A stretch of DNA of 55,973 bases, from the NCBI GenBank assembly GCA_903857255.1, contig CAIODY010000046.1, forward strand, positions 1-55,973, written 5' to 3'. Both the position numbers and the translations under genes were made by a program. The notes beneath the pieces are model-generated. The model searched no databases, was not told the origin of the DNA, and saw nothing but the letters and a program-made list of their open reading frames with translations. Positions 26,331-33,976 of this stretch are shown here, in pieces. Positions within the stretch are counted from its first letter, which is position 1; each line of letters starts with the position of its first letter. Origin of the DNA: an uncultured bacterium (lineage in GTDB: Bacteria; Bacteroidota; Bacteroidia; Chitinophagales; CAIODY01).

Positions 26331-26439
26331 GATTCCGCAGATGGAACAGATTTTCGCTGATTTTTATTTGAAAATAGATTTGCGAAACGGAATTGAAAAG
26401 TCTGTTTTTTTTCACCAAATCAGCCTCATCTGTGTTCCA
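26331..26439. repeat. REP-like imperfect inverted repeat
   Basis: Arms at 26331-26363 and 26417-26439. The left arm reverse-complemented begins AAATCAGCGAAAATCTG and continues TTCCA; the right arm is AAATCAGCCTCATCTGTG then TTCCA. The words (AATCTGTG, AAATCAGC, CTGCGGA) resemble widespread intergenic REP-like repeats with no coding function. It occupies most of the gap after sod. The copy number in this genome is not visible. Confidence 0.55.
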
Positions 26440-26478
26440 CTATTTTGCACAGCAGCGTATTTCATCTTTATAAAATTG

Positions 26479-26516
26479 AAAAGGGTGTTTCATTATTTGA
26501 AGCATCCTTTTTTATT
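26479..26516 (+). terminator. Rho-independent terminator
   Basis: AAAAGGGTGTTTCA at 26479-26492 pairs, with G-U pairs, with TGAAGCATCCTTTT at 26498-26511, followed by T's. It ends the sod/REP region before the PKD protein gene. The remaining bases to 26625 show nothing else. Confidence 0.7.
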
Positions 26517-26625
26517 TTTGAAACGAAATGGGTTTGAAAGTTGTCTTACCATTTACCCAAAGTAGAAAAACCTTATTGTTTTAAAATAATTTTCTCATTA
26601 ACTTGCAAAGGCTAAAATAAAAATT

Positions 26626-29600
26626 ATGAAATTGAAAATTACACTTTTGTTTGTTGCAGTAGCTTTGATGCTTTGCTTGCAACAAACTTTTTTGATGTCG
26701 AATTCTGCTGCTCCGCCATCGGGGCATACAGGTGCAAATGGCACTACATGCGCCACTGCTGGCTGTCATACACCTGGTGTGGGTGTTGGTAATTTGAGTT
26801 ATACCATTAAATATCATGGCAATGGAAATGCTGTGAATAGCTATTTCCCCAACAATGTTTATGACATCACTGTAAAAATTACAGGCACTGGCAACGCAAC
26901 ACCAAAATTTGGTTTTGAAATGAGAGCTGAAGACGCTTCACACAATGTAAGAGGTGCATTTACAATTTTAAATTCATCTATTACTGGCTTTCCAACAGGC
27001 GGCGAAATTGGTCATGTGAATGCAACTACAACGGATAGTGTTTGGGCTTTTCAATGGACTGCACCGCCTTCTTTAGTTGGCAATATCAATTTTTATTTAG
27101 CAGGTAATTATGCAAATGGTGATGGTTTTTCAACGGGTGATGACATCATGACTACTTCGTTTACTTTAAAGCCTGCACCAATTACTTCACCAACTGCTAA
27201 TTTTTCATTATCAAGAGATACTGTATGTATCAATGTGCCAATAACAGCAACCGATTTACATACTGGTGGACCAATAAAAGTGTACTCGATGTATTTTGGT
27301 TCGTTGCCTACCAATTTTGGCAACACCACACCACCAGCCACTTTTACGCATACTTACACATCGCCCGGAACTTATTTGGTAACTTATGTAGTTTCTACCG
27401 ATTCGCCTATGAGTGGGCAACATGGTACTATTGATACGCTAACAAAAACTGTTTATGTTATTCCATATCCTGATGCTTCCACTTATTCAATTACTACACA
27501 AGGCTGCCCAGGTGGAATTGATACTTTGAAAATTTTAAACCCTGTGGCTGGTGTAACTTATACACCTAACTTTGGCACAAGTTCATTGATCGGAACTGCT
27601 GTGAATGGCGGTCCATATCCGTTACAGTTGCCCAACATAACTGGTCAATACACTTATTTTAGCACGACAGCAACGGGTTTTGGTTGCACATCGCCAGCAT
27701 TCAAAGATTCGTTGTTTATCAACAATTGTTCGCCGCCCAATGCCAACTACTCAATTTTAGACAGTTTTTCAAATGTGATAACCCATACGCCATGCAAAAA
27801 TACTGCTTATTATATTGCAGATAATTCGCAACAAGGCAGCAGTGCTATTATTTCATGGGTTTGGAATTTTAATGTTGGAAATAGTTCAACACCTCCCATC
27901 CCTTCATCAGCAACTGGGCAAGGACCTCATAAGGTTATTTTCCCTACTAATGGTACTTTTACTTTTTCACTAACCGTAACTGATTTGCAAGGCCAAACTA
28001 ATACATTCACACACGTGGAAGGAGTAAACCCATGTGGACCTTATTTGTTTATCCCAAGAATGCACCCTTCAACTACACCTTATCAAGCTTGTATTGGTGA
28101 TTCGATTTTTTTTAGCGACAATTCTTACGTGCCTACAATTCAATGGCATTGGGATTTTGGTGATGGTACAACTTCTAATGCAATTGGTGTAAATCATGCT
28201 TATACTAATGCTGCAACATATACTGTTGCAATGGCAGTAGAAGACGACTCGACTCACACATGGGACACAGTTTATAATACCATTATTGTAGGCTCAGCAC
28301 CGGCAGCATCGGCAGGAAGAGATACTTTAATTTGTGGTGGCAAATGTGTTACCATTGGCGCAGCACCACAAAATAGTGCGCTGTATTCTTGGACATCCAA
28401 CCCTGTTGGTTTCACTTCACATAATTCATCATCGTTGGTTTGCCCAACTGTAACAACCACTTATTATTTGGCTGCATCCAACCAAGCAGCTACTTGCTTT
28501 GCTTATGATACTGTAAAAGTGATTGTTGATAATCCGCCACCAGTGGTGCTTACAGCCAGTTCATTAAGCGAATGCCCTAATAATACGGATACTATTTATG
28601 CAACCCCTGACACATTAGCGCACTATGCTTTTTCTTTTAATGGCGGTGGCGTAATTGGCACACCTCCAAGTGCAGGTGGTCCGTATGTTGTAAGTTGGTC
28701 AACACTAAGCAACAAAACTGTAACCTGTACTGCTTCAACGCAACATGGTTGTGTTTCACACATAACACCTGTAATAGTTTCAGTGCATGCATGCAATCCA
28801 CCAATTGCAAAATTTTATCCACCTAATGGTGTATGTACTGGTGCTACTGTGGCTTTTAAAGATTCATCAACGGGTACACCCACCAATTGGTTTTGGAATT
28901 TTGGTGGTGGTGTAACGCCCGTACAAAGTTCGGCACAAAACCCAATTGTAACCTTTAACACAGCAGGGGTTCATGTTATCACTTTGTTGGTCAGCAATAG
29001 CGGCGGCTCTACAACCTATACGGATACGGTGATTGCCTACAATGCACCAAACTCAAACTTCAGTTATATCCACAACATTTGCGAAGGGTATAACACCATC
29101 ATCACCTATACGGGTAATGCTTCGCCAGCAGCAACCTACACATGGGGCTTCAATCCAGCAGGAACAGTGCTTCCGCCAGGAACTGGTCCAGGTCCTATTT
29201 ATGTAAGTTGGGGTTCGCCAGGCTCGAAACATATTAATTTGTTTGTAACCGAACATGGCTGTTCATCCATCATTAGTGATAGTATTGTGAATGTTCAAAT
29301 TAATCCAACAGCGAAATTCACCTACAATATTTTACCGAACACGGCTTATGTAACCTATATCAATCAAAGCTCTAACGCCACTTCCTATCAATGGGCTTTT
29401 GGTGATAATTCAACCAGTGTAGTTGCTAATCCGCCAACGCATAACTACATTCACAATGGTTCATTTACAGTTACATTAACTTCTACCAAAGGTTATTGCT
29501 CGAATGTTGATACACAAATTGTTGTGGTAAGCGGTGTAACAGGCATGGAAAATTTAACACCATCGCCTTATGGTTTGATTGTGTATCACAATGATATTTC

Positions 29601-29811
29601 GCAACAATTATTTGTGAAATGGACGGCAGATAATGGGCTTATAAAAAATGTTCAACTCTATAACATGAAAGGTGAATTAATTGATGAATTAATGGACACC
29701 AAAGAAAATTCTATCATTTTCAATACGGCTAATTTATCGGCAGGTTTATATTTAATGACGACAGTTTACAGCGATGGATTTGTTGAAACCCGAAAATGGG
29801 TGAAGCAATAA
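26626..29811 (+). CDS. PKD-repeat surface protein with choice-of-anchor V-like N-terminus and T9SS sorting domain
   Basis: 1061-aa exported protein. Signal peptide about residues 1-25. The first domain (about residues 25-185) carries PPSGHTGANGTTCATAGCHTPG, a choice-of-anchor-V/Reeler-like signature whose Cys-His motif is CATAGCH, that is C-x4-CH rather than the heme motif CxxCH. Then several PKD/Ig-like domains (for example IQWHWDFGDGTTSNA and TNWFWNFGGG) run to about residue 970. The last 90 residues (LQLYNMKGELIDELMD-type end) form a type-A T9SS C-terminal sorting domain, so the protein should be moved through T9SS and attached or released at the cell surface. Role probably adhesive or structural. 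Confidence 0.88.
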   Translation: MKLKITLLFVAVALMLCLQQTFLMSNSAAPPSGHTGANGTTCATAGCHTPGVGVGNLSYTIKYHGNGNAVNSYFPNNVYDITVKITGTGNATPKFGFEMRAEDASHNVRGAFTILNSSITGFPTGGEIGHVNATTTDSVWAFQWTAPPSLVGNINFYLAGNYANGDGFSTGDDIMTTSFTLKPAPITSPTANFSLSRDTVCINVPITATDLHTGGPIKVYSMYFGSLPTNFGNTTPPATFTHTYTSPGTYLVTYVVSTDSPMSGQHGTIDTLTKTVYVIPYPDASTYSITTQGCPGGIDTLKILNPVAGVTYTPNFGTSSLIGTAVNGGPYPLQLPNITGQYTYFSTTATGFGCTSPAFKDSLFINNCSPPNANYSILDSFSNVITHTPCKNTAYYIADNSQQGSSAIISWVWNFNVGNSSTPPIPSSATGQGPHKVIFPTNGTFTFSLTVTDLQGQTNTFTHVEGVNPCGPYLFIPRMHPSTTPYQACIGDSIFFSDNSYVPTIQWHWDFGDGTTSNAIGVNHAYTNAATYTVAMAVEDDSTHTWDTVYNTIIVGSAPAASAGRDTLICGGKCVTIGAAPQNSALYSWTSNPVGFTSHNSSSLVCPTVTTTYYLAASNQAATCFAYDTVKVIVDNPPPVVLTASSLSECPNNTDTIYATPDTLAHYAFSFNGGGVIGTPPSAGGPYVVSWSTLSNKTVTCTASTQHGCVSHITPVIVSVHACNPPIAKFYPPNGVCTGATVAFKDSSTGTPTNWFWNFGGGVTPVQSSAQNPIVTFNTAGVHVITLLVSNSGGSTTYTDTVIAYNAPNSNFSYIHNICEGYNTIITYTGNASPAATYTWGFNPAGTVLPPGTGPGPIYVSWGSPGSKHINLFVTEHGCSSIISDSIVNVQINPTAKFTYNILPNTAYVTYINQSSNATSYQWAFGDNSTSVVANPPTHNYIHNGSFTVTLTSTKGYCSNVDTQIVVVSGVTGMENLTPSPYGLIVYHNDISQQLFVKWTADNGLIKNVQLYNMKGELIDELMDTKENSIIFNTANLSAGLYLMTTVYSDGFVETRKWVKQ

Positions 29812-29824
29812 ATTTTTGATTTTT

Positions 29825-29853
29825 GAAAGGCGAAGTTTTAAACTTCGCCTTTC
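29825..29853. terminator. Bidirectional terminator between convergent genes
   Basis: A near-perfect 14-bp stem, GAAAGGCGAAGTTT paired with AAACTTCGCCTTTC, followed by T6 on the + strand. It serves the PKD protein gene and, in reverse, radC. Confidence 0.88.
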
Positions 29854-29857
29854 TTTT

Positions 29858-30553
29858 TTACAACAAACTATTATCAGCAAAACTGTAATAACCAGTGTTG
29901 GCAACAATGATGTGGTCGTGAACATCAATGCCCATCAATGTTCCAGCTTGTTTTAATTTTTTAGTTACATCAATATCGGCTTGACTTGGATTCAAATTTC
30001 CGCTGGGATGATTGTGGCAAAGAATCAAGCTGGTAGCATTATTCTCTAATGCTTTTTTGAAAATAATTTTTGCATCAACAACCGTTCCTGTCATGCCGCC
30101 GTTGCTAATGTTTTCCATTTTAATCAATCGACATGCTTGATTTAAAAACAACACCATAAATTGTTCGGTGCTTTCATCAGCCAACATCGGTTGCAGGATG
30201 GAAGCCGCTTCGCGACTGGTTTTCACTATCGGTTTGTCTTCCATCAATTCTGCTTTTCGTCTTCGCCCCAATTCCAATGCTGCTGCAATGCTGATGGCTT
30301 TTGCTTCGCCAATTCCTTTTATTTTTTTAAAATCTTCAATCGTAAATCTTGCCAAATCATTCAAGTTGTTGTTGGCATTTTTCAAAATTATTTTGCCCAA
30401 TTCCACCGCCGAAAACTCTTTTGTGCCTGTTGAAATTAAAATGGCTAACAACTCGGCATCGCTCAATGCCTGCTTGCCTTTGAGCAACATTTTTTCTCGT
30501 GGTCTGTCTTCTTCAGCCCATTGTGTGATAGGAATTCTTGTTTCGTAATTCAT
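29858..30553 (-). CDS. radC: RadC family JAB/MPN-domain protein
   Basis: 231-aa protein. The N-terminal helix-hairpin-helix region includes LLKGKQALSDAELLAILIST and IKGIGEAKAISIAAALELGRRR. The JAMM metal site in LCHNHPSGNLNPSQADID (His-x-His plus Ser and Asp), about residues 175-195, is intact. The name comes from an old DNA-repair phenotype; the true function of RadC proteins is still unsettled. Complete length and intact JAMM make it functional-looking. ATG start. It converges on the PKD gene across a terminator and is divergent from ubiD. Confidence 0.95.
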   Translation of the reverse strand: MNYETRIPITQWAEEDRPREKMLLKGKQALSDAELLAILISTGTKEFSAVELGKIILKNANNNLNDLARFTIEDFKKIKGIGEAKAISIAAALELGRRRKAELMEDKPIVKTSREAASILQPMLADESTEQFMVLFLNQACRLIKMENISNGGMTGTVVDAKIIFKKALENNATSLILCHNHPSGNLNPSQADIDVTKKLKQAGTLMGIDVHDHIIVANTGYYSFADNSLL

Positions 30554-30634
30554 CGTGGTAGATTTTATTTTGAAGAATAAAAATAAAGATTAGAACCCAA
30601 TGTTTATATTTTTGTTTTCAGTAAAAACACTTTC

Positions 30635-32521
30635 ATGGCGTACAAGAATTTACAACATTTTATTTTCGAGTTAGAAAAAGCTGGCGAATTAATTCGCATC
30701 AAAGAATATGTAAATCCAGTTTTAGAAATTTCTGAAATCACCGATAGAATTTCAAAATCAGAAAATAACAAAGCTTTGTTGTTTGAAAATACTGGAACAA
30801 ATTTTCCTGTTTTAATAAATTCTATGGGCAGCTATCGCCGCATGTGTATGGCTTTGGGCGTTGATGAATTGGACGATGTGAAAAATGAAATCGAAAATTT
30901 GTTTAAAAATTTGATGAAGCCCAAAGACAATATTTTGGAAAAATTGGCGATGCTGCCAAAGCTTAATCAAATTGCATCGTGGATGCCAAAAGTGAAAAAT
31001 GGTAGAGGCGAATGTCAGGAAATAATTGTTGAACAGCCCGATATCACTGCGTTTCCAATTTTAAAATGTTGGGCAAAAGATGGCGGCAATTTTATCACAC
31101 TACCCATTATTCATACCAAAGACCCGAACACGAATATCAGAAATGTGGGCATGTATCGGATGCAAATTTTCGATAAAAATTTAACAGCGATGCATTGGCA
31201 CAAACACAAAGTTTCGGCTCGTCATTTCAACGAATATAAATTGCTGGGCAAAAAAATGCCTGTGGCTGTGGCTTTGGGCGGCGACCCTGTTTACACTTAT
31301 GCTGCTACGGCGCCATTGCCCGATAATGTGGATGAATACATGCTTGCAGGGTTTTTGCGAAAGAAAAAAGTGGAGTTGGTGCGTTGCATTTCGCAGCCCG
31401 AAATTGAAGTGCCTGCCGATGCCGACATCATCATCGAAGGTTATGTTGACCCATCGGAAGAGTTGATTTGGGAAGGTCCATTTGGCGACCACACTGGCTA
31501 TTATTCGCTGCCCGATTGGTATCCAAAATTTCACATCACTGGCATCACACATCGCAGGAATGCTGTGTATCCAGCCACCATCGTGGGCATTCCGCCGCAA
31601 GAAGATGCTTGGATTGGTAAAGCCACCGAACGCATTTTTTTAGCACCAATTAAGATGACGATGATTCCTGAAATTGAAGATATGGAATTGCCGATGGAAG
31701 GTGTGTTTCACAATTTAACGATTGTGAAAATCAAAAAAGAATTTGCTGGGCAAGCACAAAAAGTGATGAATGCCATGTGGGGTGCAGGTCAGATGATGTT
31801 CAACAAAATTTTGGTGGTCGTTGATGGCGATATTGATATTCATGATTATGCTGCTGTTGCAAAATATGTTTCTGAAAATTGCAATCCAGCCAGCGACATT
31901 TATTTTAGTCAAGGACCAATGGATGTGCTCGACCACAGTTGCAGCAAAATGGGCTTTGGTGGCAAGATGTGTGTGGATGGAACGAAAAAATTTGATGAAG
32001 AAATTTTGAATGACTCGATGGCGAAATTGCATAATGACTCAATGAATACAAATGCAATTCTTGAAAAATTTTCAGAAATAAAAAATGCAAATTTTGCATT
32101 GTTGGCAAAAAATATTTCAGTGGCAATTTTTTCTATTGAAAAAAATAAACCGAATTATGTAAAAGATTTGGCGCAAAAAATTTGTGCATTGGATGAAATG
32201 CAACATGTGAAAACAATAATTTTCGTAGATGCAAATATTGATGTAAGCAGCATTGCAGATGTGTTGTGGCGCAGTTGCAACAATGCAGATGCAAGACGAG
32301 ATATTTATATTTCGGCTGAAAAATTAATTGTGGATGGCACAACCAAAACAAAACAGTTCGACAATTTCGACCGTGATTGGCCAAACATTTTAGTGCATGA
32401 TGATACGACAATAAAAGCAGTGGATGAAAAATGGAGCAGCCTTGGCTTGGGTGATTTTATTTCATCTCCCTCATTGAAATACAAAAATCAGATGTATGGA
32501 GATGAAGCTGTGATTGAGTAA
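30635..32521 (+). CDS. UbiD-family decarboxylase (probable menaquinone-pathway or aromatic acid decarboxylase)
   Basis: 628-aa prenylated-FMN-dependent decarboxylase of the UbiD superfamily. Motifs visible: GDPVYTYAATAPLPDNVDEYMLAGFL, EIEVPADADIIIEGYVDP, EGPFGDHTGYYS, and the C-terminal NPASDIYFSQGPMDVLDHS. Long versions (about 610-630 aa) with an extra C-terminal half are typical of Bacteroidota, often annotated as menaquinone biosynthesis decarboxylase. No ubiX, which would supply the cofactor, is in the window. The last 68 bases are duplicated at 33200-33270. Confidence 0.9.
   Translation: MAYKNLQHFIFELEKAGELIRIKEYVNPVLEISEITDRISKSENNKALLFENTGTNFPVLINSMGSYRRMCMALGVDELDDVKNEIENLFKNLMKPKDNILEKLAMLPKLNQIASWMPKVKNGRGECQEIIVEQPDITAFPILKCWAKDGGNFITLPIIHTKDPNTNIRNVGMYRMQIFDKNLTAMHWHKHKVSARHFNEYKLLGKKMPVAVALGGDPVYTYAATAPLPDNVDEYMLAGFLRKKKVELVRCISQPEIEVPADADIIIEGYVDPSEELIWEGPFGDHTGYYSLPDWYPKFHITGITHRRNAVYPATIVGIPPQEDAWIGKATERIFLAPIKMTMIPEIEDMELPMEGVFHNLTIVKIKKEFAGQAQKVMNAMWGAGQMMFNKILVVVDGDIDIHDYAAVAKYVSENCNPASDIYFSQGPMDVLDHSCSKMGFGGKMCVDGTKKFDEEILNDSMAKLHNDSMNTNAILEKFSEIKNANFALLAKNISVAIFSIEKNKPNYVKDLAQKICALDEMQHVKTIIFVDANIDVSSIADVLWRSCNNADARRDIYISAEKLIVDGTTKTKQFDNFDRDWPNILVHDDTTIKAVDEKWSSLGLGDFISSPSLKYKNQMYGDEAVIE
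32454..32521 (+). repeat. 3' end of the UbiD gene, copy 1 of a diverged duplication
   Basis: This 68-base coding tail ends the intact gene. A second copy at 33200-33270 matches at 54 of 65 bases before the stop, and beyond 32454 the similarity stops. Seven of nine changed codons are synonymous; the others are N to S and D to S. The intervening 678 bases hold a lipoprotein gene. Confidence 0.85.
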
Positions 32522-32522
32522 G

Positions 32523-33146
32523 TCAATTATGAAGGGATACGTAATAGCTTATTAAGTTGTAAATTTTTGTTCCGTTAACCGAAGAATCAACTACTTCGGC
32601 TTTTACAAATCCTTTTTTCGGACACCACCAAAGTCGTTTAAACCCACCAAGTGAATTTGGATAATACATTTGATAAACGTTTTGAAAGGTATCAATCGGA
32701 GTAATAAATTTTGAAATGATGTTTTCAATTTTTGCATTGTTTTGAACATCGCCAATCTTTCCATTAAATATTCCATCTGAAGAGGATTTGAGGTTTGTTT
32801 CTTCAATTCCAAAATTATCAACCTGCTCTAATATTTCTAAATGAAAATTTTTTCCCAAAACCAAATTGTGAGAAAAAACCACATTATATCCTTGATAGCA
32901 ATCAGAAGCACACCCCATTTGTGGATGTGAACAATTCTGTCCAAATACTGAATAATCAACAAAAATTGAATCAATCACAGAAGAGGCAGAATCCTTTAGA
33001 AGCCATTTGCCACCGTTAAAAAAAAATTGTTTGTAAAAAGCATTTATTGGATAAATTGTTCCAGTTCCCTCACAGCCATCGTTAGTTTGCTTTTTACAGG
33101 AAAAAAAGACAACCACAGTAAGTACAATCGAAAAAACAAATTTCAC
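32523..33146 (-). CDS. Lipoprotein of unknown function inserted behind ubiD
   Basis: 207-aa lipoprotein: signal then VVVFFSCKKQTND, lipid Cys near residue 17. The mature part has several further cysteines (GCEGTG; NCSHPQMGCASDCYQ; WWCPKKG) and an aromatic end. No family recognised. It is convergent with ubiD, one base from its stop, and the DNA behind it (33200-33270) is a second copy of the ubiD 3' end. That architecture suggests the gene arrived by insertion at the ubiD tail. Confidence 0.75.
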   Translation of the reverse strand: MKFVFSIVLTVVVFFSCKKQTNDGCEGTGTIYPINAFYKQFFFNGGKWLLKDSASSVIDSIFVDYSVFGQNCSHPQMGCASDCYQGYNVVFSHNLVLGKNFHLEILEQVDNFGIEETNLKSSSDGIFNGKIGDVQNNAKIENIISKFITPIDTFQNVYQMYYPNSLGGFKRLWWCPKKGFVKAEVVDSSVNGTKIYNLISYYVSLHN

Positions 33147-33199
33147 TTGATTAAAAGTTTATCGTTTCTCAAATTTATTAATTTTAATCAACAAATAAA

Positions 33200-33270
33200 A
33201 TTTTATTTCATCACCATCATTAAAATACAAAAGCCAAATGTATGGCAGTGAAGCGGTGATTGAAAAATAA
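33200..33270 (+). pseudogene. Relic second copy of the ubiD 3' end
   Basis: The + strand encodes SPSLKYKSQMYGSEAVIEK and a stop, against SPSLKYKNQMYGDEAVIE in the live gene: about 83 percent identical DNA with mostly synonymous changes, plus one extra codon. There is no start and no upstream similarity, so it is a fragment. It ends three bases before the convergent response-regulator stop at 33274. Confidence 0.85.
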
Positions 33271-33273
33271 TGC

Positions 33274-33909
33274 TTACACAATTTTATTTTCCAAAGCCTT
33301 GGCAACGGCTTCAGTAGCGGAGTGTACGTGCAGTTTGTCGTAAATACGTTTGAAATGTGTGTTCACTGTATTCCATGTAATGCCACAAGTTTCACCAATC
33401 ATTTTATAACTCATTCCTTTTACAAGTAATGATAAAATTTCTTTTTCTCTGTCTGTTAAATCAAAGGTTTGTAAAACTTTTGTTTCGGTGTTGGTTTTAA
33501 AATATTCTAAAACTTTTTTGGCAACAGATGGTGTCATTGGTGCACCGCCTTCTAACACATCTCTGATGCCATCAATTAATTTTATGGGTGAAGTTTTTTT
33601 CAAAAAATAACCATGAGCACCAACTCGAACGGCTTCAAAAATTTTATCTTCATCTTCAAAAACAGTTTGCATAATCACCATCACTTTGGGTGCATGTTTT
33701 CTTGCCAACATCAAACCCTCGATGCCGTTTACTTTTGGCATATCAATATCCATCAATAACACATCTGGTTGTAACTCTTTTATTTGCTCAACAATATTGA
33801 CACAATTTTCAAAAGTACCTACACAACGCATATCATGCGTTTGATTAATTAGCAATTCTAAGCCCTCTAATCTGCCTCTGTTATCATCGTAAACAATTAC
33901 TTTTACCAT
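33274..33909 (-). CDS. LuxR/NarL-type response regulator
   Basis: Receiver domain residues 1-125 with acidic pocket YDD (D8, D9), phospho-acceptor in LLMDIDMPK (D54) and the conserved Lys in GYFLKK. A C-terminal LuxR-type HTH follows (LTDREKEILSLLVKGMSYKMIGETCGITWNTVNTHFKRIYDKL). ATG 33909 (MVKVIVYDD) is the preferred start; ATG 33915 is also possible. It lies 67 bases downstream of the sensor kinase gene on the same strand. Together they form a propeller-sensor/LuxR two-component system. The targets are not identifiable here. Confidence 0.93.
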   Translation of the reverse strand: MVKVIVYDDNRGRLEGLELLINQTHDMRCVGTFENCVNIVEQIKELQPDVLLMDIDMPKVNGIEGLMLARKHAPKVMVIMQTVFEDEDKIFEAVRVGAHGYFLKKTSPIKLIDGIRDVLEGGAPMTPSVAKKVLEYFKTNTETKVLQTFDLTDREKEILSLLVKGMSYKMIGETCGITWNTVNTHFKRIYDKLHVHSATEAVAKALENKIV

Positions 33910-33976
33910 AGTCATCAAATGTATCTTCTTTTTTTCTGTAAATAAAAGCCTAATATTAGGTACAAAATTTTTTTGG

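Noticed and set aside
31181-31600. 139-codon open frame on the minus strand inside ubiD
   Set aside because: It mirrors the coding strand of a well-supported UbiD gene; the translation is His/Cys-rich with no domain logic, as expected for an antisense shadow.
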